A stretch of 64,000 nt of DNA from Antarcticimicrobium luteum (lineage in GTDB: Bacteria; Pseudomonadota; Alphaproteobacteria; Rhodobacterales; Rhodobacteraceae). The notes under the pieces were generated by a model, which ran no database searches, was not told the origin of the DNA, and saw only the letters and a list, made by a program, of their open reading frames with translations. Both the position numbers and the translations under genes were made by a program. Below are positions 1 through 7,846 of the stretch, one piece after another. The stretch is from NCBI RefSeq assembly GCF_004358185.1, contig NZ_SMUV01000057.1, positions 1 to 64,000 on the forward strand, written 5' to 3'. The number at the start of each line of letters is the position of its first letter. Position 1 is the stretch's first letter.

Positions 1-14
1 TCGGTGAACCTTGA

Positions 15-623
15 TCTCTTCATCTGTCCGTCTCCTCGTTCGGGACGGACTCTACCTCAAACTGGAGGAAGAAACGGGGCTCAGGTCACCTCGACCTACT
101 GTATGCAATGGTTGATGACGAACTGGTCGACCACAAAGATGAAGACTTTAGAACCCGTTTTGTCGCGGCCAGGGAAGCCTTCAAGTTGGCCAAATTGGAA
201 CGAGACCAGGTTGCTCGAGAGGCAACGCCGGAAGCCAGGGTTACGCAGGAAAAAGTGACCTCGTTCGTCAGCACTATGACAACAGCCCTCAACGGAACGT
301 CGGTACGCAACCAACGCGGATATATCCGAGCCATCGTGGACCGCATCGAAATCAGTCAAGAAGCCATTCGAATTTCTGTTCGCCGTTCAATCATCGAACG
401 CGTCGTCGCCAATGGCGATGTGGTGCCATCCGCGGTTCCCACTTTTGTTCAAGAGTGGCGGACAGTGAGGGATTCGAACCCTCGAGACGGTTTCCCGCCT
501 ACACACTTTCCAGGCGTGCGCCTTCGACCACTCGGCCAACTGTCCGTGCCGCGGTTATGTGCCGGATCGGCGTGGCCAATGCAAGGCGCAATTTCACCCT
601 TTCAGCCCTCAAGATGCAGATAG
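15..623 (+). pseudogene. Serine recombinase C-terminal remnant (reads into tRNA-Ser)
   Basis: In this frame residues encoded from about base 85 resemble the C-terminal coiled region of large serine recombinases/resolvases: a stretch like LDLLYAMVDDELVD, then KLERDQVAREA, then YIRAIVDRIEIS followed by basic residues. No catalytic or zinc-ribbon part is present. An in-frame TGA at 12-14 interrupts the frame upstream, so the gene is either broken there or shifted in frame near base 85. The frame has no stop of its own before it runs through the antisense of the tRNA-Ser gene, so the last ~50 codons (TVRDSNPRDGF onward) are tRNA read-through and not recombinase. Read as the right end of an integrated element extending off the window. 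The family call rests on motif resemblance only. Confidence 0.5.
456..545 (-). tRNA. tRNA-Ser (anticodon GGA)
   Basis: Read on the minus strand the gene begins GGACAGT and ends ACTGTCC, G discriminator, then an encoded CCA at 458-456. The 7-bp acceptor stem is perfect. The anticodon loop reads CTGGAAAG, giving anticodon GGA (serine, UCC/UCU codons). A long variable arm, typical of class II tRNA-Ser, follows the anticodon arm, and the T arm reads GGGTTCGAATCCC. The recombinase remnant touches the 3' (CCA) side, the usual insertion side for elements that use tRNA genes as attachment sites. Confidence 0.97.
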
Positions 624-1324
624 ACGCGGCGGTTCAGGCGGCCCTTCTTCTCGATCTTGCCCAGCCGCAGCTGGCCGATCTCGCCGGTGCGCGCCACATG
701 GGTGCCGCCGCAGGGCTGCAGATCGACCTGCGCCTCGCCCTGCCCGATGCGGATCAGCCGTATCCGTCCGGCGCCGCGCGGCGGAGACACCGACATGGTC
801 TTGACCAGCCCCGGGTTGGCGTCGAGTTCCTCTTCGGTGATCCAGTCTTGGGTCACCGGCAGATCGCGGGCGGCCAGATCGTTCAGCGCCGCGCACAGCG
901 CCTCGCGATCCGCCGGCGCCTCGGGCATGGCGAAATCGACCCGGCTCTTCTCTGCCCCGACCGAACCGCCGGTGACCGGCAGCGGAATCACCACCGACAG
1001 CAGATGCAAGGCGCTGTGCATGCGCATATGGGCATAGCGGCGGTCCCAATCGATCCCCTGCACCACCTGCGCACCCAGCGGCGGCAGCGCGACCCCGGCC
1101 CCGGCAGGGATCAGGGCGATACAGCCGCCCGGGCGTTTTTCGGCACCCGCGATCTGCAATCGGCCTGCGTCCCAGCTCAGCCAGCCGGTATCGCCCGGCT
1201 GGCCGCCGCCGGTGGCATAGAACAGGCTCCGGTCCAGCACCACGCCGTCTTCATGCGCCATGACGACGCCCGGCGCCTGCCGCAGATAGGCATCCTCAAG
1301 AAACAATGGCCTGGTCTCAGACAT
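602..1324 (-). CDS. Alanyl-tRNA editing protein (AlaX family)
   Basis: Free-standing trans-editing hydrolase that removes Ser or Gly mischarged onto tRNA-Ala, homologous to the second additional domain of AlaRS; 240 aa. Zinc-ligand motifs are visible: HSALH (HxxxH) inside MRMHSALHLL, and CGGTH (CxxxH) near the C-terminus in QPCGGTHVARTGEIG. The early GGGQPGDTG segment is also typical of AlaRS/ThrRS editing domains. The chosen ATG overlaps the stop of the upstream mechanosensitive-channel gene (ATGTCTGA), so translational coupling is likely. The longer upstream frame is Arg-rich antisense-like sequence inside that gene and was rejected as N-terminus. It is the last gene of the minus-strand stress series that begins with the photolyase. 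Confidence 0.9.
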   Translation of the reverse strand: MSETRPLFLEDAYLRQAPGVVMAHEDGVVLDRSLFYATGGGQPGDTGWLSWDAGRLQIAGAEKRPGGCIALIPAGAGVALPPLGAQVVQGIDWDRRYAHMRMHSALHLLSVVIPLPVTGGSVGAEKSRVDFAMPEAPADREALCAALNDLAARDLPVTQDWITEEELDANPGLVKTMSVSPPRGAGRIRLIRIGQGEAQVDLQPCGGTHVARTGEIGQLRLGKIEKKGRLNRRVYLHLEG

Positions 1325-3794
1325 TGCCATCCGCACGCTTTGGCTCGGTCGCCTCGTCGCCGCCCTCCTCCTCCGCCGGGCCCTTTTCGGCAGGGCGCAG
1401 CGCCTCGGGGTTGCGCAGCCAGATGTCGCGCTGCGCGAAGGGAATCTCGATCCCAGCCTCGGCAAAGCGTTTGGCGATCTCGTGGTTCATGTCGGACTTC
1501 ACCGAAAGCACCCAGTTCACATCCCGCAGAATGGCGCGGATCTCGAAATCCAGCGAATCCGCCCCGAACCCCTGGAACACCACGTTGGGCGTCGGGTTGG
1601 CCAGAACCATCGGATGCGCATTGGCGATCTCGCGCAGAAGCGTTTCGACCAGGCGGGTATCGGTGCCATAGGCCACCCCCACCGGCACAATCACCCGGCC
1701 CACCGTATTGCCGCGGGTGTAGTTGGTCACCAGCCCGCTGACCAGATCGGCATTGGGCACGATCACATCGGTGCGGTCAAAGGTCTCGATCCGCGTCGAT
1801 CGCACCGAGATGTCGCGCACATAGCCCATCTGGCCGTTGACCTCGATCCAGTCCCCCTCCGAGATCGGCCTTTCAATCAGCAGGATGATGCCGGAAACGA
1901 AGTTCGACACGATGTTCTGCAGGCCAAAGCCGATCCCGACCGACAGCGCGCCGGCCACGATGGCGAGCGAGCTGAGGTCGATGCCTGCCGTGGTGATCGC
2001 CACCAGCGCCGACAGCAGGATGCCGAGATAACCGATGCCACTGACCACCGCGTTCTGGCCGCCTGCATCCAGGCCGGTGCGCGGCAGCAGACTGCTCGAC
2101 AGCGCGCTTTGCAGCGCCCGCGTGCCGGCATAGCCGATGCCGAAGATCACCGCGAAGGTCAGGAAATCGGTGGGCGAGATATTGGTATCGCCGATGTTGA
2201 ACCCGGCCAGGAACCGCGCCCAGAGCTCGGTCAGATCGGCCACCCGCGCGCCCCAGATCAACGCCAGCGCCGGCAGCGACAGCACCACCAGCGCAAACCC
2301 CGCCAGCGCGGGAACGATCGAATCCCCGGCCCCCTCGCCCGCGTTCGACAGCCAGACATAGAGGTCGCCGATGAACCGCTGCAGCACCAGCACCGCGCCC
2401 AGCAGCGCAAGCGTCATGATTGCCGGAAAGATGATCGCCTCGGCCAGCGTCTGATATCCCGCCGCGGCCAGCAGGGGCGTTACGGCGGCCACCACCAGCG
2501 ACAGCGCGCGCAGCGCCGGCGCCATCCGCCGCAGACCGGCGGGAATCGTCTCGCCGCCGGTATCCTCGATCAGAGTGACCCGGCGCAGGCGCAGCAGCAC
2601 CACCGACGCCGCCACGATGATCGGAAACACCAGCACCGCGCGCGAGGCCTCGGAGATCGTCTGTACCGTCTCGACCAGCCCAATCGCCCTGTAAAAAACC
2701 AGCAGCAGCGCCACATAAAGCAGGCCGCGCCGCGCCGCAGACCGCGCCGCCGCGGGCAGCGGAATTTGCGCGTCCTGGTCCCGTTTGGAATACAGCCTGT
2801 CGCCCAGCCACAGGAACCCCAGGATGATCGTGCCCCAGACTGGCAGCACGTTCATGAACAGGGTGCCACGCAGCCCGACCGCCTCCGAGGCATTCACCGC
2901 CCGGGTAATCAGGAACAGCCCGATCAGCGGCAGCCCGATCCGCCCCAGCGACACGATGAAACTCCAAACGCCGGTCCCGCGCCCGCCAAAGCCGCGCAGA
3001 TACCCCCCGGCCCGCTCCGCCCAGGCCCGGCCGCGCACCAGCAAGATCAGCCCGCCGATAGTGAACAACAGGATCAGCGGCGCGTTGTCGCGCAGGCGGT
3101 TGAGATCCCGCGCCGCCCGCCAGCTGCTCACTGTCTCGTTGCGGACGTCGCGCAACAGGACCGTCAGATCCCGCAGCGCCGCCGTCCAGCCCGCCGGGTT
3201 CAGCGGCGTCTGGCCCCGCGACAGTAATTGCCGGGCCTGCCGCTCCCGGACGATGCGGTCCAGTTCGGCGATCAGCCCGTCGGCGCGGCTATACGCTTCC
3301 TGCGCCACCACGGCCGGAACCGTCAGTTCGCGCATCTGGGCGTTCAGCCGGTCGCGCAGGGCGGCGATATCCGCCGGCTCCTCCGTGCCCTCGGCCGGGG
3401 CCGCTCCCAGAGCGGAAAGTTGCGATTTCAACGTCTCGATCCGCGACGAATTGCGGTCGCGCGATTCCAGAAAGGTCTGGCGATAGGCCACCAGCTGGGC
3501 GCGCAACTCTTCCAGCGCCGCGTTCGAGGCGCGGTTTGCGTCGATCGCGTTCTCGGCCCGTTGCGCCGTCTCCAGCCAGGCGGTGTAATAGGGATCCTGC
3601 TTGAGAGGCGGGCTGAGGGTTTCTTCGACGGCGGGCGCCTCGGTCGTGGCGGCGGGGTCCACCACCTCCTGCGCCTGTGCCAAAGCCCCGGATCCGGGCA
3701 GCGCCAGCAGCGCCGCCAGCAGCGGCCCGATGACCAGCCGCCGGACCCGTTCCGCCGCCCGGTGCGATTGCGCTGACCGCCGGGCCATCATCAT
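1317..3794 (-). CDS. MscS-family mechanosensitive channel with long periplasmic N-terminal domain (DUF3772 type)
   Basis: Large MscS homologue of 825 aa (E. coli MscS is 286 aa). An Ala-rich signal-like segment (GPLLAALLALPGSGALA) is followed by a ~200-residue periplasmic, partly coiled-coil region, then about ten hydrophobic helices. The C-terminal MscS core contains the pore-lining helix (LSVGIGFGLQNIVSNFVSGIILL) and the beta-domain start RPISEGDWIEV, followed by RSTRIETFDRTDVIVPNADL, the classic MscS signature. The C-terminus is a charged Glu/Lys tail. The start overlaps the cysK stop (ATGATGATG with TGA inside), so 3794, 3791 and 3788 are all possible. Expected role: osmotic safety valve or ion efflux in the inner membrane. 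Confidence 0.9.
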   Translation of the reverse strand: MMMARRSAQSHRAAERVRRLVIGPLLAALLALPGSGALAQAQEVVDPAATTEAPAVEETLSPPLKQDPYYTAWLETAQRAENAIDANRASNAALEELRAQLVAYRQTFLESRDRNSSRIETLKSQLSALGAAPAEGTEEPADIAALRDRLNAQMRELTVPAVVAQEAYSRADGLIAELDRIVRERQARQLLSRGQTPLNPAGWTAALRDLTVLLRDVRNETVSSWRAARDLNRLRDNAPLILLFTIGGLILLVRGRAWAERAGGYLRGFGGRGTGVWSFIVSLGRIGLPLIGLFLITRAVNASEAVGLRGTLFMNVLPVWGTIILGFLWLGDRLYSKRDQDAQIPLPAAARSAARRGLLYVALLLVFYRAIGLVETVQTISEASRAVLVFPIIVAASVVLLRLRRVTLIEDTGGETIPAGLRRMAPALRALSLVVAAVTPLLAAAGYQTLAEAIIFPAIMTLALLGAVLVLQRFIGDLYVWLSNAGEGAGDSIVPALAGFALVVLSLPALALIWGARVADLTELWARFLAGFNIGDTNISPTDFLTFAVIFGIGYAGTRALQSALSSSLLPRTGLDAGGQNAVVSGIGYLGILLSALVAITTAGIDLSSLAIVAGALSVGIGFGLQNIVSNFVSGIILLIERPISEGDWIEVNGQMGYVRDISVRSTRIETFDRTDVIVPNADLVSGLVTNYTRGNTVGRVIVPVGVAYGTDTRLVETLLREIANAHPMVLANPTPNVVFQGFGADSLDFEIRAILRDVNWVLSVKSDMNHEIAKRFAEAGIEIPFAQRDIWLRNPEALRPAEKGPAEEEGGDEATEPKRADGNV

Positions 3795-4828
3795 ACGTCT
3801 TCGAAGACGCCCGGGATGCTCGCCGGGGCGGCTGTCATCCAGTCGGGCACAGGCAGGTTCTTGTCGCGCAGGAAATCCGGGTTGAACAGCTTGGACTGAT
3901 ACCGGGTGCCATAGTCGCACAGAACCGTCACGATGGTGTGCCCCGGCCCCATCTCTTTCGCCATGCGCACCGCCCCGGCCACGTTGATCCCCGAGGAACC
4001 GCCCAGAACCAGCCCCTCTTCATGCAGCAGATCGAAGATATAGGGCAGCGCCTCTTCGTCCGGCACCTGATAGGCATGGTCGGGTTTGAACCCCTTGAGG
4101 TTTTCTGTGATCCGCACCTGGCCGATCCCCTCGGCGATCGAGCCGCCATCGCTGATCTTCAGCTCTCCGGTCGTGTAATAGTCGAAAAGTGCCGCCCCCA
4201 GCGGATCGGCCAGACCGATCTTCACCCCCCTGGGCTGCAACGCCTCGGCCACGCCCGCCAGCGTCCCGCCGGAGCCCACCGCGCAGATGAACCCGTCGAG
4301 CTTGCCGCCGGTCTGCTCCCAGATCTCGGGGCCGGTGGTCTCCACATGGGCCTGCTTGTTGGCGACATTGTCGAACTGGTTGGCCCAGATCGCGCCGTTG
4401 GGCTCGGTCATGGCGAGCTCCTTCGCCAGCCGTTCGGAGTAGCGCACGAAATTGTTGGGGTTGCGATAGGGCGCCGCCGGCACCTGCACCAGCTCGGCCC
4501 CGGCCAGACGCAACATGTCCTTCTTTTCCTGGCTCTGGGTCTCGGGGATGACGATCACCGTCCTGAACCCCATCGACGCGCCCACCAGCGCCAGCCCGAT
4601 GCCGGTATTTCCAGCAGTGCCCTCGACAATGGTTCCGCCCGGCTTCAGCGCGCCGCGCGCCACCGCGTCGCGGATGATATAAAGCGCGGCGCGGTCCTTG
4701 ACCGACTGGCCCGGATTGAGGAATTCGGCCTTGCCGAGGATCTCGCACCCGGTCTGCTCGCTCGCCTTGCGCAGACGGATCAGCGGCGTGTTTCCAATGG
4801 CCTCGGCCAGATCCCGTGCGATGCCCAT
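3791..4828 (-). CDS. cysK: Cysteine synthase A (O-acetylserine sulfhydrylase)
   Basis: PLP enzyme that makes L-cysteine from O-acetylserine and sulfide; 345 aa. The N-terminal AIGNTPLIRL and the PLP-lysine motif PGQSVKDRAA are clear, as are the substrate loop EGTAGNTGIGLA and the phosphate-binding GSGGTLAG. The C-terminal part is longer than in E. coli CysK, as in the eukaryote-like/alphaproteobacterial branch. The chosen ATG has GGAGG just upstream; an alternative ATG four codons earlier overlaps this Shine-Dalgarno. In R. sphaeroides a cysK gene next to trgAB contributes to tellurite resistance (recalled from the literature), and here it lies directly downstream of trgB, consistent with a thiol/tellurite role. 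Confidence 0.94.
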   Translation of the reverse strand: MGIARDLAEAIGNTPLIRLRKASEQTGCEILGKAEFLNPGQSVKDRAALYIIRDAVARGALKPGGTIVEGTAGNTGIGLALVGASMGFRTVIVIPETQSQEKKDMLRLAGAELVQVPAAPYRNPNNFVRYSERLAKELAMTEPNGAIWANQFDNVANKQAHVETTGPEIWEQTGGKLDGFICAVGSGGTLAGVAEALQPRGVKIGLADPLGAALFDYYTTGELKISDGGSIAEGIGQVRITENLKGFKPDHAYQVPDEEALPYIFDLLHEEGLVLGGSSGINVAGAVRMAKEMGPGHTIVTVLCDYGTRYQSKLFNPDFLRDKNLPVPDWMTAAPASIPGVFEDV

Positions 4829-4959
4829 CCTGTCCTCCATCAACTTGTTCCGTACCGATGTAGCGCCGCCCCGGAACAACCTCAAGCGCGGGCAATGCGC
4901 CCGGGGAAATTGCGGGACGCTGTTCCGGTCGTCGCCTGCCCGCGCCGACACCGTCGCAT

Positions 4960-6102
4960 CTATTGCCCAAACGACGAAACCCCTGCCCCGGTTCTAAGCC
5001 TCTCGCGGTGCCGGGCCAGCCACAGCGCCGTCACCAGCAACGGCATATCGCGGTGGCGATGCGCGTCGATCGCCGCAATCAGCGCATCGAAGCGCACCGC
5101 CGCGCTGCGAATATCCTCGCCTTCGCTGGCCAGCCCGCCGATCCCCTCCGCACCGGTCAGATCGGCGATGCCCACATAAAGATGCACGAATTCGCCCGAA
5201 GAGCCCGAGCTGGAATAGGCCTCTCCCACCTTCTCCAGATTTCTCAGCACCAGCCCCGCCTCCTCCATCGCCTCGCGATGCGCGGTCTGCTCCGGCGTCT
5301 CGCCCGGATCGATCAGCCCGGCCACCGGCTCCCACAGCCAGGGCGCGGGATCGCCCGCGAGATAGAGCGGCGCGCGGAACTGTTCGATCAGCAGCACCGT
5401 ATCGCGCACCGGATCATAGGGCAGCACAACCGCCGCCGCCCCGGTCATCAACGCCGAGCGGTCCAGCTCCGGACTCATCGCGCCGTCATGGCGGCGGAAC
5501 TGAATCCGTGCCTCTTCGATTCCATGGAAATTCAGATGGGCGAACCGATGGTCGATCAGCCGCACGTCATGGACGGCATCGTGGGCCGGATCGGCCGGGC
5601 TGGCCTGCGCCGCCAGCCAGGACGCCGCCCGCCGCCGGATCGCGGGAAACCGAAGTGCAAGCTCCGCCGGGCCGATCCGCCCGAAATAGCCCATCGCCTC
5701 GGTGGCGGCCCGGCACGAGAGCGCGCCCCAGCGCGCCGCCCAGTCCGTCAGCGACCAGGGATCGCCCGGCGTCCACAACCCCGGTTCGGGAAAGAAAACC
5801 TCGGCCGCCGCAAACTCCCCGTTTTCCAGCGTCAACTGTACGGTTTCGCGCCCATAGCCAAAGCCGCCCTCGTAGAAATTCAGCCGCGCCAGATCCTCCG
5901 CGTCCAGCCCACGCACAAGAAGACCCGGCGTATTTTGCCCCGGGGCCGGTGCGATCAGCGGAAAAACCTCGTCCCTGGCCCAGAAAACCGCGTGGTCCGG
6001 CAGCCTGCCCGGACGCGCGTCAATACAGCCGGCGGTGCGCCCCAGGACGATCTCAAGCAAGGGCTTATGGCACAACGTGCCATAGAAAAACAGATCGGAC
6101 AA
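4960..6102 (-). CDS. trgB: TrgB-like protein: gamma-glutamylcyclotransferase-like domain fused to Nudix hydrolase
   Basis: Two-domain protein of 380 aa. Residues 1-150 have an AIG2/GGCT fold signature (FFYGTLCHKPLL at the N-terminus, FYEGGFGYG around the catalytic Glu). Residues 180-375 are a Nudix domain with the full box at about 262-284 (GLIDPGETPEQTAHREAMEEAGL pattern, with Glu at the expected positions), of the ADP-ribose/GDP-mannose pyrophosphatase type. The arrangement matches R. sphaeroides TrgB, a determinant of high-level tellurite resistance next to trgA and cysK. The biochemical link from ADP-ribose or gamma-glutamyl turnover to tellurite is not established; glutathione recycling is an inference. 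It lies 26 bp downstream of trgA. Confidence 0.85.
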   Translation of the reverse strand: MSDLFFYGTLCHKPLLEIVLGRTAGCIDARPGRLPDHAVFWARDEVFPLIAPAPGQNTPGLLVRGLDAEDLARLNFYEGGFGYGRETVQLTLENGEFAAAEVFFPEPGLWTPGDPWSLTDWAARWGALSCRAATEAMGYFGRIGPAELALRFPAIRRRAASWLAAQASPADPAHDAVHDVRLIDHRFAHLNFHGIEEARIQFRRHDGAMSPELDRSALMTGAAAVVLPYDPVRDTVLLIEQFRAPLYLAGDPAPWLWEPVAGLIDPGETPEQTAHREAMEEAGLVLRNLEKVGEAYSSSGSSGEFVHLYVGIADLTGAEGIGGLASEGEDIRSAAVRFDALIAAIDAHRHRDMPLLVTALWLARHRERLRTGAGVSSFGQ

Positions 6103-6128
6103 AGTCGATATTACCTTTTTTCAGTCGC

Positions 6129-6569
6129 TTAGCGCCAGAGCCTGCCAGCAAACTCGGTGCTGATACCGGACAGGACGCCGCCGAGCAGCAGCGTCGCGAT
6201 GATCTCCGGCGCAAGCAGAACCTGCGCATAGTCGACCGACAGTTCGAAAATTCCATAAACCGCCTCGACCGGCCCATGATAGCGGTGGCTCATGGCAAGC
6301 CGGAACATTTCATAGGCGCCCTGCACCAGCAGCCCCCAGAACACCAGAACCGCCACGCTCGCAATCCCGTTGTTCAGCGCCCCGACTATACCCAGCCGGG
6401 TATGACGGCCCATCACGATCCATCCGCAGACCAGACCCAACCCTATGTTTACAGGTACGAAATATCCAAAATTCGTACTCTCCGGCATCCGCGGGATCAC
6501 CTCCAGCGATACCGCCAGCGCCACCAGCGCGAGGCACAGGGCAGCGACAAGGCGGGCGGCGGTTGGCAT
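6129..6569 (-). CDS. trgA: TrgA family tellurite-resistance membrane protein
   Basis: Small integral membrane protein of 146 aa with about four hydrophobic segments: the N-terminus through VALAVSLEV, then VNIGLGLVCGWIVMG, ASVAVLVFWGLLVQG, and VLLAPEIIATLLLGGVLSG. The spaced motifs MPESTNFG, GRHTRLG and RYHGPVEA are those I associate with the Rhodobacteraceae TrgA family. The ATG at 6569 follows AGGA, starts after the cfa stop (6580), and leaves a hydrophobic first helix; the in-frame sequence further upstream overlaps cfa and is Arg/Pro-rich. Molecular function is unknown beyond the genetic link to tellurite resistance in R. sphaeroides. Confidence 0.85.
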   Translation of the reverse strand: MPTAARLVAALCLALVALAVSLEVIPRMPESTNFGYFVPVNIGLGLVCGWIVMGRHTRLGIVGALNNGIASVAVLVFWGLLVQGAYEMFRLAMSHRYHGPVEAVYGIFELSVDYAQVLLAPEIIATLLLGGVLSGISTEFAGRLWR

Positions 6570-6579
6570 GGCGGGGTTC

Positions 6580-7788
6580 CTAAGCGGGGCGCGTGACGGT
6601 GATCTGCGTGACATCCACTGTGGCGCTGTCAAAGGCCGCAGCGCAAGCGGTCAGATAGAAATTCCACATCCGCCGGAACCTGTCGTCGAACCCCATCCCG
6701 GCGATCTCGTCCCATTTCTGGTTAAATCGCTCGTGCCAGCGGCGCAACGTCAGATCATAGCTTTGACCGAACTCGACCGAGCGGACGACAGAGAGGCCGG
6801 CCCGGTCGATCTGCTGATGCAACACCTTAGGCGCGGGCAGCATGCCACCGGGAAATATGTGTTTTTGTATGAAATCGATGCCGCGGCGGTAAACCTCCCA
6901 TCGCTTGTCGGCCACGGTGATGATCTGAAGCGTCGCGTTGCGCCCGGGCTTGAGCCGGTCGCGCAGGGTGTCGAAATAGACCGGCCAGTATTTCTCTCCC
7001 ACCGCCTCGAACATCTCGATACTGGCGATGCCATCGTAGAGGCCGCGCTCGTCCCGGTAATCCTGAAGCTTGAATTCCACCTTGTCGGAAAGTCCAGCCT
7101 TTTCAATCCGTTCCCTGGCATAATTGAACTGTTCCTGACTGATGGTCAGACCGGTCACCCGCAGCCCGTGCTCGCGCGCGGCATATTCGGCGAACCCGCC
7201 CCAGCCGCAGCCGATCTCCAGGATATGATCACCGGGCGTGGCCCCCATCTGCTCGATCATGCTGGCGTATTTGGCCCGCTGCGCCGCCTCCAGCGGCTCC
7301 TGCCCGGTCTCGAACAGCGCGCTGGAATAGGTCATCGTCTCATCCAGCCAGAGCCGGTAAAAGGCATTGCCCAGATCGTAGTGATACGAGATGTTCTTGC
7401 GCGCCTGTTTACGGTGGTTGCGTTGCAGCCAGAACCGCAGTTTCTCATAGGCCCGCACCAGCCCCTGACCGGGAAAGCCGTCATAGACCGCTTCATTGCC
7501 CCGGTGCACCAGATCCATGAAAGCCTGCAGGTCCGGCGTGCTCCACCATTCCTCAAGATAGGCATCGCAAAACCCCAGATCGCCCTCGCGGATCAGCCGG
7601 GCGAACAGGTCGGGGTGATGCACATGCATCTCGGCCACCGGGCCGGGCGCGCGCCCCTCGGCCCGAAACACCCGCCCGTCCGGCAGCCGGATGTCGAGCC
7701 GCCCACAGGACATGGACTTCAATAGCCCCATGACCTGGGGAAAATATCTGGGCAGGGATTTTTGCCCCTCGGTCGATGTCAGGATCAT
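6580..7788 (-). CDS. cfa: Cyclopropane-fatty-acyl-phospholipid synthase family methyltransferase
   Basis: SAM-dependent enzyme that adds a methylene bridge to unsaturated acyl chains of membrane phospholipids; 402 aa, normal for the family. The N-terminal lipid-side region includes FCDAYLEEWW and ISYHYDLGNAFYRLWLDETMTYSSA; the SAM site LEIGCGWGGFAEYA lies at about residues 190-202, followed by GLTISQEQ and the conserved SIEMFEAVGEKYWP. CfaA is part of the singlet-oxygen (RpoE/ChrR) response in R. sphaeroides. Here the gene follows the photolyase by 58 bp and precedes trgA by 10 bp, which suggests co-transcription. A TGATCC sequence at 7809-7814 has no fitting -10 element, so a separate promoter is not supported. 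Confidence 0.93.
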   Translation of the reverse strand: MILTSTEGQKSLPRYFPQVMGLLKSMSCGRLDIRLPDGRVFRAEGRAPGPVAEMHVHHPDLFARLIREGDLGFCDAYLEEWWSTPDLQAFMDLVHRGNEAVYDGFPGQGLVRAYEKLRFWLQRNHRKQARKNISYHYDLGNAFYRLWLDETMTYSSALFETGQEPLEAAQRAKYASMIEQMGATPGDHILEIGCGWGGFAEYAAREHGLRVTGLTISQEQFNYARERIEKAGLSDKVEFKLQDYRDERGLYDGIASIEMFEAVGEKYWPVYFDTLRDRLKPGRNATLQIITVADKRWEVYRRGIDFIQKHIFPGGMLPAPKVLHQQIDRAGLSVVRSVEFGQSYDLTLRRWHERFNQKWDEIAGMGFDDRFRRMWNFYLTACAAAFDSATVDVTQITVTRPA

Positions 7789-7846
7789 CCTCAGTCCCCG
7801 TTACGATTGGATCAAAAGGCTAGGCCGGGTTCGAAATTGAGACAAG

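Noticed and set aside
472-623. C-terminal part of the recombinase frame as real protein
   Set aside because: These codons are the antisense of tRNA-Ser and its flank; the frame is only accidentally open.
7809-7814. TGATCC upstream of cfa as a second RpoE promoter
   Set aside because: It lies only 20 bp before the cfa ATG, and no TAAGA occurs at the required distance.
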